64,000 nt of DNA from Monomorium pharaonis (Eukaryota > Arthropoda > Insecta > Hymenoptera > Formicidae), in contig NC_050473.1 in the NCBI RefSeq assembly GCF_013373865.1, positions 5,467,710-5,531,709 of the forward strand. Direction: 5' to 3'. The notes beneath the pieces are model-generated. The model worked only from the letters and a program-made list of their open reading frames with translations, searched no databases and had not been told where the DNA came from. Shown in pieces: positions 51,278 to 62,005 of this stretch; positions within the stretch are counted from its first letter, which is position 1; every line of letters begins with the position of its first letter. Position numbers and translations under genes: made by a program.

Positions 51278-52199
51278 GCGCGCGCACATATTTAGAGAAG
51301 TTTTGCGCGCTCAATAAGGCAGCGGGCAATAAGGTAGTAGTTGTAACTACACCTGTATTACATAGCACGTTCTCAATTTTACTTATCCACGACAGAAATT
51401 GCTCCAAACTTTGCTGGACGGAGATATACACGTAAGCGTCGCCGTCGTCGTCCAATTACATCCCCGGGAATATCATCCCTCGTTCGGTGAAATACGAATT
51501 TACGAGTTAAAGTGGCCTGAAGTACGTTTTTCGAAGTGCGCGCATGCATGAGGGACCTTATTAATTCCAGCAGCTCCTTCAAGAAGGATAATAAATAAGA
51601 TCGAACGCGCACGAGAGGGCGAAACCCAGGGGGAGGGCCGTGCGTAAAGAGAGAAGCGTTGACGAGAGTTCCAGGGAAAAAACGGCGTTCGCATATCGGA
51701 AACCTGTAATATATCGGGAACCTGTGCATTAAAAGGGAGAGGGCGACGGGAAAAGTCTCCTCGGTAATAATAACGGCAAATAGCGGGAAAACGCAAAGCA
51801 TGCGAATAAAAAAAAGAATAGAAAGAAATAGTAGTAGCGAGCCATTAGAGGGTATATAAAACGCGACTCTCGTGTGCCGTGGACGACGGGGCGGACGCGG
51901 CTCAGGGTCATTTTTCAAGGGGGTCAAGGGGAGTCTACGCCCCGAGGTCACGCTTATTAATACCAACTTCTCTAATTCAAATTAAAAAACGTGCAATTTT
52001 CCTCGTTCTTTCTCCCCAAATGCTTGCCTGGCTTGTTGTTGAGCCAATTGAAAAGATTGTCAACCATTATGCGTATACATAGCGTTTTTTTATTGATGTA
52101 AAAATTTTTCAAGTAAAAATTATTATCATTTAAAAGCAATATTTGGTAATTAAAAGTAATATTTTTTAAGAATTACATTTTTTTTAAGTAGTATGGAAC
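50622..52199. other. No gene seen
   Basis: AT-rich to 51040, then a GC-balanced block at 51050-51960 with overlapping frames on both strands. AT-rich to 52190. Confidence 0.5.
51247..51286. repeat. (CA)n-(CG)n alternating repeat, Z-DNA-prone
   Basis: About 14 CA units pass directly into five CG units. Long alternating purine-pyrimidine runs of this type favour left-handed DNA under supercoiling. Confidence 0.95.
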
Positions 52200-52610
52200 G
52201 CGCGTCTTTCGCTTGGTAACGCTCCCTTCTTGTCTCGTTTTAGATTTTTATTCTAATAAATTTTAATAGAGTCTCGCTTACGTACTTCATTGCGTAACGT
52301 TTATCGAGAAAGAGAGAGAGAGAAAGATAAAGCCTTTCAGTTTTTTAGATAAAAAGATAATTATCTTTATTTTCAAATTACCCTTTTTATTTACTTCTTA
52401 TTTATTAAACCGTATGCGTGACGTCTTCCGCTTTGTGTGGCCTTTCCTCCCTTCCGGGGGAGTTTTTTTTTTGTACTTCAGTAAACTCTTGCTTACGTAC
52501 TTTATTGCGTAACGTTTATCGAGAGAGACAAAACCTCTCAGTTTTCTCAGGTAAAAAGATAATTGCCTTTATTTTCACATCGCCTTTCTTATTTACATTT
52601 TGTGTTAGCT
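52200..52610 (+). repeat. Direct duplication, spacing 215 bp
   Basis: 'gcttacgtactt', 'attgcgtaacgtttatcgag', 'ctcag/ttcag' plus 'ttttt.taggtaaaaagataatt', and 'ctttattttca' occur at 52276-52390 and again at 52491-52595. Weaker similarity extends upstream ('cgtcttccgctt', 'ctcccttc'). The first copy contains an additional (GA)n run. This is a local tandem duplication with later divergence. Confidence 0.8.
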
Positions 52611-54199
52611 TTATCGAGGTTTCTGACTCTAGAATTTGGGGGAAAAGGGGGGGAGCGGTTTCCGTAGATATCGATATTTTCTCCAAATCGGCATGACTCT
52701 TTCGTTGTACACACACCGGATGTTCCGCCGCGGTGCGGTAAACCGTCCAACGCCCATTTTGCCCGAAATGTATTCCGGTTTTCTCTCCCGGTATCACGTC
52801 GTTCTCACAATGTCACGACCGTCGTGCGTGATTCCGGCACGACGTCACGGTCCCATTGACGCCGACCCCTCCGAGAGAGGAAGGCACCTTAAACGGGCTC
52901 GTAAAACATTTTCGTGACCCCTTTTTCGCGTAACTGGACGGAACAGAGGCGGGCGTGCTCTCTCGGTTTCCGGTGCTGTCGAAAGCCGTCGATGCCTATC
53001 GCACGTTTCGTGCGCCTCATGTGTAGATGTACGTGTTCGAGACTTAATGTTTTTAGTCTAGAAAAATTCGTGGAAATTTTGATGAAAGCACGCTTTATTT
53101 CTTTTTTTTCTTCTCGTACTCTTCCAGGATTTCTTTAAAGATAATGTAACCTTTATTGTCTTCCATGTCAATGGTTTTAAGATTTTCTTTCACACTTAAG
53201 AGCTCTGATAAGCATGCAATTCATCAATAAGTAAAACCCATGGTCATTATGCCATTCGTATGTTTCTAGACTTTTGGAGAGAAATAAAGGGGCGAAAAAA
53301 ACGGATTTTCGATTTTATTTGTTCGAAAAATAAAAAACAGTAGTATTCCATTTTATTGCAGTTGAGCTGTATTTAAAAAAAAAAACGAAAAAATATATTT
53401 GCCTCTATTTTACATTTCTAGAAAATTAAAAGCACAATTTGGGACGCGTGAACCAGCAGTCTCGCGTTTCGGGAGAACGTTTTAATGATAATCGGAAAAA
53501 ACGGAGTACGTCGTTATCCGGCCTGATTTCGTCGCCTCGCGCAGTCAGCGAAACGTGGGGGATTCTTTGAACAAGAAACATTTCCATCCGGATCAGGGAG
53601 ATCGCCACACGGCGCCAACCGAACGGTTGAAAGGGAACCACCCTCTCGGGGTCTTGAATCTCCCCCTTCCTTTCGGAGACGTACAATTTCTCGTCTCTCC
53701 GAAGGACTCGGTTTAGGACCCCCTTCCCTCCCCTCTCTAATCCACGACCCTGGTGCGCCTTTATCGAAAGTGGTGGCGCGGAGGACGGCTTTCAAGGCCT
53801 CGTTTCGTATTATTATTTGTTCGCGGAGATGATACGTCTCCGTTCTCTCTTTCTTGATCGTCTTGCCCGTTCATCCACGAGACAAAGGAGATCGCGTCCT
53901 TCTTTCTCTCGAGGCAACTTTCCCCGAGCTAAAATTTTCGAGAAAAAAAAAAAAAAAAACTTGTTTCGCGCTCCCAAAAACGTTCTCGTCGGCCGTCATC
54001 CGTGGTGGCGAAACGAGCCAGCCAGCCAACCAGTCCGCGGTTGCAGTCCAGGAAACGACGTTTAATACAATTTCGGGTAACGCGACCTGGACGATGAGGC
54101 TATACCGGTCGCGGGGCAGCAGAATTTCCTGACGCGGAGGGTTGGCGGCGGTGGGAGAAAGGGCAGAAGAGGGCTAGGGAGGAGGAGCCTTGGGTGCCG
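52611..54199. other. No gene seen; CpG-rich with a poly-A run
   Basis: 52620-53030 and 53420 onward are GC-rich. 53040-53400 is AT-rich. An A17 run lies at 53943-53959. The overlapping frames lack motifs. Confidence 0.45.
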
Positions 54200-54993
54200 C
54201 GCATGAACGAGATAGATACGCGGCGTGGTGGGAGGAAGAGGTAGGGAGGGAGAGGGGCAGATGGTATCGTTGTGTTGTGCGACGGCACGACACGAGGTCG
54301 CGGAGACGGCCGAGCGCGAGCCGAGTGCAGCCGAGCAGGGTGGGGACCAGCGCCACCAACGGGCGTTCAGTAGCTCTGTTCAGTCGAGCCAGCGCCGTAG
54401 GCCGGAGCGGAGGTCGCGAGATCGCGGAGAGTACCTCGAGAACGGGCAGGAAAACGAGAGAGAGAGAGAGAGAGAGAAAGAGGGAAGAGAGTGTTCGTGG
54501 AGGCGCTTGATACGCACACGCACGGTTGCTGCACGACGATCTGACCGAGCGAAGAGAGAAGAGCGCCGAGGTTAGGTATAATAAACGAGAACGGGGAGAT
54601 CGAAGAGGCGAACAAGTTGGCAGAGGGAGTACGAGCTGTTTCTTCTTCCTCTCCGCCGGATTGATCCCTCGCACGAGAGCAGCGTCGCCCGCAACCACCA
54701 GCATCGACGGACACGACGATCGTCACGCGTGCAGCGTCTCGTCGCGTCTCCGGGAGAAGTCTCTCGTTGCCGCCGCCGCCACCGCCATCGTTCCCTCCCT
54801 TCGTCGGCCGTTGTGGTATCTGGCGGCGGATGGACGCCGGTAAAAATGCGGTGGTGACAGTGACCGGATACCGAGGAGCGGACGGACTCTGGGGCAATTC
54901 TCAAGCGGCAAGCGGGTAATTATCGTCGTTGTCGGTGTTACGCCGGTACGGTCGATCGAGTCGGCAAGCCGGGTGAGCAAGAGTTCGAAGGAG

Positions 54994-55038
<45 letters not shown>

Positions 55039-55144
55039 TAGAAAAAGAGAGAAAGAGGGGGAGCAAAGGGTACTCTCTTCGCGACTCAGCCGGAAGTTAT
55101 GACGAGCTCGCGCTTCGTTCAAGGACGTAGAATTGTTCGCGCGC
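54200..55144 (+). promoter_or_regulatory. CpG-rich promoter-like block with possible initiators and leader
   Basis: High CpG density, GA-rich tracts at 54457-54477, and two initiator-like TCAGT motifs at 54367-54371 and 54380-54384. CCGG before GTGAGC at 54972 is a plausible splice donor for a leader exon. (TA)n lies at 54999-55040. Frames of 85-176 codons overlap on both strands and are not credible genes. Promoter function is inferred from composition only. Confidence 0.3.
54999..55040. repeat. (TA)n microsatellite
   Basis: About 20 TA units with one C interruption at 55033, between a GAGAGAGA run and a purine-rich stretch. Confidence 0.96.
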
Positions 55145-55260
55145 ATGTGTCCAGTAGTGGGATATAGTGTCAACGACAAGTCGCCGCTCGCAGATCTGGA
55201 TACCTTGCTGTCGACACCCGCCGGGCCCGGATTGTCTCATGTCAGGATGGCGCTGGCGCG
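55145..55260 (+). CDS. Candidate alternative first coding exon, 38 codons
   Basis: ATG at 55145 follows an in-frame TGA at 55100-55102. The frame reads MCPVVGYSVNDKSPLADLD and TLLSTPAGPGLSHVRMALA, non-repetitive with mixed composition. It meets GTACGT at 55261, a usable donor, in phase 2. The start context is weak (C at -3). The frame stays open to 55663 through GC-rich repeats, so openness itself is weak evidence. If real it is an N-terminal exon spliced to exons beyond the window. No family is recognised. Confidence 0.3.
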
Positions 55261-55330
55261 GTACGTACAATCGTACGGCTCGCCGTTGTCGGAGCTAGGG
55301 TGGGTCTTCGTTCGTCCGGGACTACCAACC

Positions 55331-55411
55331 GGGGAGGAGGGAGGGGAGAACGGGGGGCGACCAAAAGAGGGCGACGGACGAGCGGTCGGGGGGGAAGGGG
55401 GAGAGGAAGGG
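55331..55411 (+). other. G-rich tracts with quadruplex potential
   Basis: Several runs of three to seven G separated by short A-containing loops at 55331-55346, 55352-55357 and 55388-55411, on the presumed non-template strand just after the candidate donor at 55261. Confidence 0.7.
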
Positions 55412-55897
55412 AACCGGCGGAGTACACCATGTTCGTGTTTCATCGGTACGCGCGTACGAAAAGTGCGAATCGCATCGATCGCGCGCGTGCGCGCGCGCGA
55501 GAGAGAGAGAGAGCCGGTTCTTTCTCCCCGCCCTTGCCCTTCCCCTTTGTACCGGCTGCGAAATCCGCGAGGAGATGCCTCCAGGATTTCCGGAATCCCG
55601 GAACGATCGTTTTCCCTCCCCGGGGAACGGAGCGCAGGGGAAGCACGTGGTGGCGAAAAATAGAGATATCGCGATCGTAAAAGAAAGAAAGGCAGGTCCG
55701 GATTCTCGCAGCCGGTACGAACACGGGAGGGTTGGTCGGTTGGTTCTCGTGCTCCCGGGATTTCTGCTCGTGAGATTCCAGAACGCGCTTGCCTCGCCTG
55801 TCGACGAGGCGGAGAGCATGGCGACGAGCGCGACGGTCAACGACCCGCGTCGTCCCTTCGACGAGGATAGCGGCCGAGTATCGCGATGGCCATTAGC

Positions 55898-56030
55898 CGT
55901 TCGTTCGTCCGTCCGTCCGTCCGTCCGTTCGTTCGTTTGTTCGTTCGTTCGTTCGTTCGTTCGTTCGTTCGTTCGTTCGTTCGTTCGTTCGTTCGTTCGT
56001 TCGTTCGTTCTTTTGTCCGTCCGTCCGACC
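55898..56030. repeat. (CGTT)n array flanked by (CGTC)n, 130 bp
   Basis: A core of about twenty CGTT units is bordered on each side by several CGTC units. The Arg/Thr/Asn/Glu repeat seen on the minus strand and the Ser/Phe/Val/Arg repeat on the plus strand are repeat translations. A smaller diverged CGTT tract lies at 56308-56333. Confidence 0.97.
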
Positions 56031-56541
56031 GGTGTTCCTCTCCTCCCCCGTCGCGTTGATTCGCGTTCGCGCTGGCCGACTGGAAAGTTCTTGGTCAAGT
56101 CGCGAGCGAAGGAGCGCGAATCAAGGTGAATACACCTTTTTACGTTAGACGCCGACCTTCCTGAGGCTGCCCCGCGATGTGGGCAGCTTCGTCACGGCTC
56201 GGCGATTCCGGCCTGGCTTTCGTATAGACAGGTCCGACCGTGAACGCCAAGAGAGACTCGATGGAATTCGAACGTAGGAACGTTCCTTCAGCGCTATCGT
56301 GCCTTCTCTCGTTCGCTCGTTCATTCGTTCGTTTTATTCCATCGTTTATCCGCTCGGTGCGGGAAGACTCGTCGCGCGACGACTAGCCATCGCCGAACGA
56401 AAGCGGAATGTTCCGCCCGGAAATGCTCGGCCGGAAGAGGATTCGATTTCTCGGATATTGTATTACTACTCGGCACTTTTACCGAAAAATATCACTTTTC
56501 ACTTTTTTCTCGTACGTCAGCTTTATTTCTGAAATACATTG
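56031..56541. other. No gene seen; CpG-rich
   Basis: GC-rich DNA following the tetranucleotide array. The 77-codon frame at 56299 is not supported. Confidence 0.5.
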
Positions 56542-56766
56542 AAAAAGTTTGATAATAATGATAATAATGGCCAAGCTTTGCCGGAATGATTTTAATTAAA
56601 TATTTGCACAACATAATCAAATATTTACCAATCTATCGATAAGCGGTTATCAAACGGTTGTTAAATGTTGGTAAATATTGATTTGATTATATTAACCAAA
56701 ACTATTTAATTGAAACTATTTCACCAAAGCTATCATCATAGTTTGATTATTATTACCAAGCTCTTT
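56542..56766. mobile_element. Palindromic MITE-like element, family II copy a
   Basis: The left arm ('gtttgataataatg', 'aagctttg', 'ttttaattaaatattt', 'ataatcaaatatttaccaa') and the reverse complement of the right arm correspond over about 95 bp. The ends carry AAGCTTTG/TACCAAGCTCTTT. Related copies at 59496-59724 and 60250-60457 and fragments at 5895-6062 and 40735-40815. No ORF. Confidence 0.72.
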
Positions 56767-56862
56767 TAATATGTTTTTATGTCTGTATATTTATAAGAAT
56801 TTTCCCTCAAAATCATGACGGTCAATGGATTTTACATATAATTGTTACTTTATAATAGCATA

Positions 56863-56991
56863 GGGTCGGTTGTTTCAACTTTAAGCCTATCAGGTAAGCA
56901 TGTGTCTATCTTCATTTTTTTCTAAATAAATAAAGACAGACTCATACTTACCTAATAGATAAGTTTACCGAGAAACTGGAATAACCGGCCC
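56863..56991. mobile_element. Palindromic MITE-like element, family III copy a
   Basis: The left arm 'gggtcggttgtttcaacttt', 'ctatcaggtaagcatgtgtct' pairs with the right arm 'agacagactcatacttaccta', 'ataagtttaccgagaaactgg', 'aataaccggccc' in inverse orientation, over about 55 bp with roughly 75% match. The centre is AT-rich. Copies at 41351-41441 and 38735-38812. Confidence 0.72.
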
Positions 56992-57051
56992 ATAAAATAC
57001 TCCACACAATGAATTTCAGTAAAATTTAACTAAATTGATTTATGATAAAAC

Positions 57052-57130
57052 GGTTTGCTTAAATTTTACTAAAATATAATTTATGGTAAAATATTCGGAA
57101 ATCTCTGTTGTCCCACGGCTACTATAATTT
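57052..57130. repeat. Family V fragment, copy c
   Basis: 'ggtaaaatattcggaaatct', 'ttgtcccacggctactata', 'attttgag' corresponds to the right arm of 61706-61871 and 50446-50621. Confidence 0.5.
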
Positions 57131-59495
57131 TGAGGACAAATTCTCCCTGTGTGATTAATTTTAAACTTCCAGCAAATTTCCAAACACTTTATCGTTTTAG
57201 AAATAGACTGATATACTAATTATAATATGAAATGACATACGTACATTTGTAAACGATTTATATGTTATATCAAGATCAAATAGTCGAGAAGTTTTGCGCG
57301 TTTATGTTGACTTTAGAATGGTCAAAAATGCAACGAGTAACATCTCACTCTCGTCGCTCGGCCGTAACACTTTTTTTGCTACGACTTTTATTAAAAGCGC
57401 TCTCTACCGGACTGTACTCCTCAAACTTTGAAAAACTTCATCGAGGAGAGGGAAAATATTTTTGAGACTCGCGAGCGCTTGCGTCCTCGATACATCTCTC
57501 TGTCGTGACAACAGACAAAGAAATTTCGTTGCCGTTACATTTTCGTTATCTCCTCTTATCGACTTGGACCAATACAGAGACACTACTAGATTGCTCACAA
57601 AGACGAAAGTTGTATTATGGTTGGTTTATCTCGAAAATAAAACGCTTTTGTATTTTCGTATTTTTTTAAATACGAGCATAACGAAATCTTTGTTGTCCTG
57701 CTGAGCGTTGCGCGAACGCGCTCTTGAAGGAAAAATTTCTTTTGGCTGGATTGTATCGAGGTTTTTAATTGCACGTCACCGTGTGTATGTGTGATCGGAA
57801 TGTGTATCGCGGAAATCGGTATTTCTAGTTTCGTCAATAGGACGGTCTAGTTACCGTTAGTCATATTGCTTCCTGCTTCTTCCACGATACCCGATTCGAA
57901 GACGATGAATCACAGAGCTATAGTTGAATTCTCGGATCTCCTGCGTCAATCTTTTATCTGTTTCTCTTTATCTATATCTCTCTCTTTGTTTTCTTGGTCT
58001 TCCGCTTTCTTACATCAATTGCAACACTTTATTTTTAGAGACGAGTGTCCTTGACACTGCCACGTTCTTTCCGTAAATGTAAAAACTATTCCTGGGAACT
58101 GCTGCAATTATCCCGCATCCACGCTTGTAGACTTGATTGATTTCGATAAAATTTTATTGACGCGTTGACTAAACGCGTGTAATGATCACCCGTGACACGC
58201 GTCTGGTTTTTTCAATTATTAATAACCGGCATTATCAAAAATTTTTCTAAGCGTTTGTGAAAAATAAATGTTATTTGTAGTTTCGTATCACACAAATAGT
58301 CAGATAACAATGCAAAATGAGAAAAATAATAGAAGAAAAATTATAAATTTTTGCCATATTTATTGTACTAGTCTTATTTAATCATATTACATTATATTTT
58401 ATTTATATGCTTATATGAAAATTCTTCTGGGGCGTAGACTGTAAAACAGTATAAAACTGGGCAACGCGTTAAAATAAACTTCACGAAGTTTGTAGCACAG
58501 ATTCCGTTTTGCTGCAATAAATGTCGACGCGTTTAGAAATGTCGCGTAATTTGGAACGCGACACCGGAGCGTGAATCTGCAATGCCGTGTTAAATTCAAC
58601 AATTCCGTTAAAATCCGTCCTGAGCTTAATAGTAAATTCAGCTTTAATTTGATTTAAAGTTTCACGCTTGTTCGGGTTCATTGGCGATTACTTCGAATTT
58701 AGGAAGTCAAGTATTTTTAGTTTTTTCTCACTGTCGAAACGTCATTACCCGAAAAAATAGTTAATTTTTGTTGTTTTAAACTTAATCTCAATTATCCCGG
58801 AGATAGTCATATTTTTTTTGCGCAAATGATTTGAAGTGTTTCTTTATACTTTAGATAAAAGTCACTGTTAATAATTATAACATATTATTGATATATATTA
58901 TACAAATTATTATGTATGATTGCTTTACAATTTATTAATATTAAATATTATTACGAATATAGATTTACTCAATATATTTTCAAAAAGAAATCAAGAAAAT
59001 AAAAACAGAATTTTCTGTTAGAATTAATTAAAATCATAATAGCTATGAGATAACATAAATATATTATAAAAATTTCATTATAAATTATAATAAGAAATGT
59101 AGTTTGGCATGTAAAAATTAAACTATAAATTAAAAACGAGTCTTCGACTATACCTAGATCTTCGTGCTGATATTTGTACGTAATTTTATATACTTTTTCA
59201 AGATGATCAGACTACGCACTGAACAAGTTTTCTTGCGAAATCCAATTATAAGTTGAATAAGAATAGTAACGATATTAATAATCTATTTATTTCATAATGA
59301 TGCTAACAAGTGTTTCCTTTTTACCCACTTTCTTTTCTCCCCTCAATACTGTAAAAAATTTGTTGCGAGAAATAATATGAAGCGCGAAAATTCTATTTTT
59401 GCCGACCGAATTAAGCTTGTCTTTAATTAGTCATTTTATAAATGCCATAAATTAGGTAAAATTTCTTGAAATCTATGTTGTTTACCACACTGAAA
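57131..59495. other. No gene seen
   Basis: GC-balanced at 57260-58190 with 60-80 codon overlapping frames. AT-rich to 59480. No motif or splice-supported exon. Confidence 0.5.
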
Positions 59496-59724
59496 CAATT
59501 TTATAATAGCATAATAAAGTCTAGTTATAAAGTTTTGGTGAAATAATTTCTATTAAATATTTAGTTAATGTAACCAAATATTTAGTAACCATTTGTTAAC
59601 TGTTTAATAATTGATTGCTATTGACGTGATATAATTACTAAATATTATAAAATATTTGGTTATATTAATCAAACATTTAATTTAAATGATTCCACCAAAG
59701 TTCGATTATTATTACCAAGCTTTT
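59496..59724. mobile_element. Palindromic MITE-like element, family II copy b
   Basis: The left arm ('aaagttttggtgaaataatttctattaaatatttagttaatgtaacc') pairs inversely with the right arm ('ggttatattaatcaaacattt', 'aatgattccaccaaagttcg', 'attattattaccaagctttt'). Arms about 85 bp, AT-rich loop, no ORF. Confidence 0.72.
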
Positions 59725-60249
59725 CTTTAGTACATGATTTTGGGTAAAGTCTTAAATTAAATTATTATAATTTTTTAATGGATACTTTATTTTAATTCTC
59801 GGTAAAAGAAAAAAAACTCGAATTTTCTTGCTGCTAGAGGGAAAAAAATCAGAATAACTGTTGCTGAATTAAAACCCGAGCGTACCATTCGCATTAATGT
59901 ATTAAGTGAAATACGCAATTCCGGAAACGTGTTTCAGGATATATTATCGCAGCTTATCTCCAGCCGACTCTAGCTTACGTCTGCATCTTTCACATCGTTG
60001 CGTTGGCTACCTGCGCACATTTCCGTATCTTCTTGTAGTTAATCGCGCCCGTAGCTCCCGTCGTGACCTTCTCGCCTATCGTGCCGAAGATTTACGGCTG
60101 ACTGAAGTGTACAGGGTACCTTTTAGTCTTGTTCAGGTGTGTTTTTTCCATTCTTTCCACGAGCACTTAATTTCTCGATGATCTTTGACTGTCACATCAC
60201 GGAAATGGCGCCATTCATTTCTAAAAAAAAAAAGTATTAAATAGTGGCC
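59725..60249. other. No gene seen
   Basis: AT-rich, then GC-balanced at 59880-60180. The 91-codon frame at 59906-60181 has no recognisable motif. Confidence 0.5.
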
Positions 60250-60457
60250 TAATGTTGAGTGAATGTTAAGTGAATTAATGTCAATTAACTATTTGGTTAA
60301 CATAACTGAGAATAATTTTGTTTTCCTAAATTTTACTAAGTTTTACTAAAATTGATTACACTTGCTAAGTATTCAGAAAAACAAAATTAATTTTACTTGC
60401 ATTAATCAAATATTTAATTGGAATTATTTCACTCAATATTTAATAGTCGTTATAACT
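60250..60457. mobile_element. Palindromic repeat, family II copy c, diverged
   Basis: 'gttgagtgaatg', 'caattaactatttggttaa', 'ataattttgttttcc' on the left mirrors 'aaacaaaattaattttac', 'ttaatcaaatatttaattgg', 'atttcactcaatattta' on the right. The right arm matches family II. Confidence 0.55.
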
Positions 60458-61705
60458 TTTCAAAATATCATTTATGACACTTCTACACAACTTGAAAAGG
60501 GGATGGCAATTTTATTATTTTTATTTATTTACTTATTCATTCATACGCGTGTCATTTGTCGTACGCACATAACGCGGACACTTGGTCAACATTAAGAACC
60601 TTAGCCGCTCGCGAGGAACGAGCTTCTAAGGAAATGCAGGTACAATTTGCATAAGATCGTTACTTCGCCGGCCGCGGCGGTTGAAATCCCGGCCGAAGGA
60701 AACGCATTGATGCGCCTCTAAACGCGTCGTCACGAAAGGAAAACCATTCACGGCGAAACGGGCAAGGCCGTGTGTGCATGCCTACCCGTAATAATAATTC
60801 ACCGGGAACTATGTAGCGACCGTTGTCCATCAATCATTTCGCAGCTGTCGCGCTTATCTCTAATTCCTCGTTCGCTCCGTTCGCATAATGCCGTTGGCGA
60901 TTGATCCGACGGCATGGCGGTGGAATTTAGCGGACTTACCGGTCAGGTAACGCGTTTCGCGTTTTTTTTTGTTTTTTTTTTTAAATATGAAAATGCATTA
61001 AACCGGACGGCCGCGGGGATTTAACGCTGGAAATATTCCGACGTCAGGATTGCCCGCGTAACAAACTTTATTGAGTGCAATTAGCGCGGGTCACTTGTCC
61101 CCTCCTTCTCCTCCCACGTGTTCAATCAAAAGTTTTTCGTGTCCACATTTAAATTCCCGATTGCCGAGGTGAAAAAGTATTTCGAGTTTAACCACTAATA
61201 TTAAAGATCTCGGAACAATTTTTAGAAATGTAAAATCGCGATTCTATTAATGTGAATTGTTATTTTATTATGTCTTTATGTATTATAAATTTGACCTGTA
61301 AATTTCCCACCGCGATTTATGTAACTTTTATAACACTAATTTGTAACTTTATTTGTTTGTGCATTTCTAAATATAGTAAAGAAAGTTGTACAGGTCTATT
61401 CTTACAGTTTTATTTTGTGTCGTTCCATATTTTTTTTTGTCATGTAACATTTGTAGTAGTTACAGAATTGGACGTTGATTTTATGAGAATTGCAAATATG
61501 AAAGGAGAGAAAAGAATTTAATATTTACGACTGTAATTATATATTAAAACAATTATGATTCTTTTTTTGTATTATTTACATTTATTAAAGAAACAGCAAT
61601 CATTAAGATTTAAAAATAATTATCATCAAAGATGGATTATAAATTTTAGTTATAAACTGTGTATAAATTTTGGCACACCGAAAGAATTTTTTCTTAAAAT
61701 TTATT
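60458..61705. other. No gene seen
   Basis: CpG-rich at 60560-61160, AT-rich afterwards. The 89-codon frame at 61252-61521 is hydrophobic and Cys-rich, but lies in AT-rich DNA without other support. Confidence 0.5.
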
Positions 61706-61871
61706 CTCAAACTCTGGTAATTATGGGATAATTTGTGAGCTCGAGGAGCTACTATTTAGTAAAATTTAATATACTTTTAGTAAATTTTACTGTACTTTTA
61801 GTACATTTTACTAAAAAATATAGTAAAATTTCTTGAAGTCACACATTATCCCACAATTACCAAATTTTGAG
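61706..61871. mobile_element. Palindromic MITE-like element, family V copy a
   Basis: The left arm begins 'ctcaaactctggtaattatg', then 'ggataatttgtgag', and ends 'tttagtaaaat'. It is mirrored by 'attttactaaa', 'cttgaagtcacacattatcc', 'cacaattaccaaattttgag'. Arms are about 65 bp with about 75-80% match and a TTTAGTA-rich centre. No coding capacity. Confidence 0.72.
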
Positions 61872-61899
61872 TTGCAACCACTTGTTTGATATTGATCAG

Positions 61900-62005
61900 T
61901 GTAATTATATTGTATGTTATTATTACCAACATTATAGTAGTGATAACTGTAAAAGTAAAGAGCCCTAACTTATACAATTATTTTAAGATTCAATTATAGC
62001 CGCAA
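61900..62005 (+). repeat. Family IV fragment
   Basis: Aligns with 43885-43975 at roughly 75% ('tattattacc', 'attatagta.tgata', 'actgtaaaagt', 'caattatagc.gca'). Confidence 0.45.

Noticed and set aside
54174..54904. Frames of 105-176 codons on both strands in the GC-rich block
   Set aside because: Overlap in multiple frames, no conserved motif; better explained as promoter or leader DNA.
55322..56129. Open frames of 184 and 258 codons on opposite strands
   Set aside because: Both run through the CGTT/CGTC array and GC-rich DNA; repeat translation and overlapping strands make coding unlikely.
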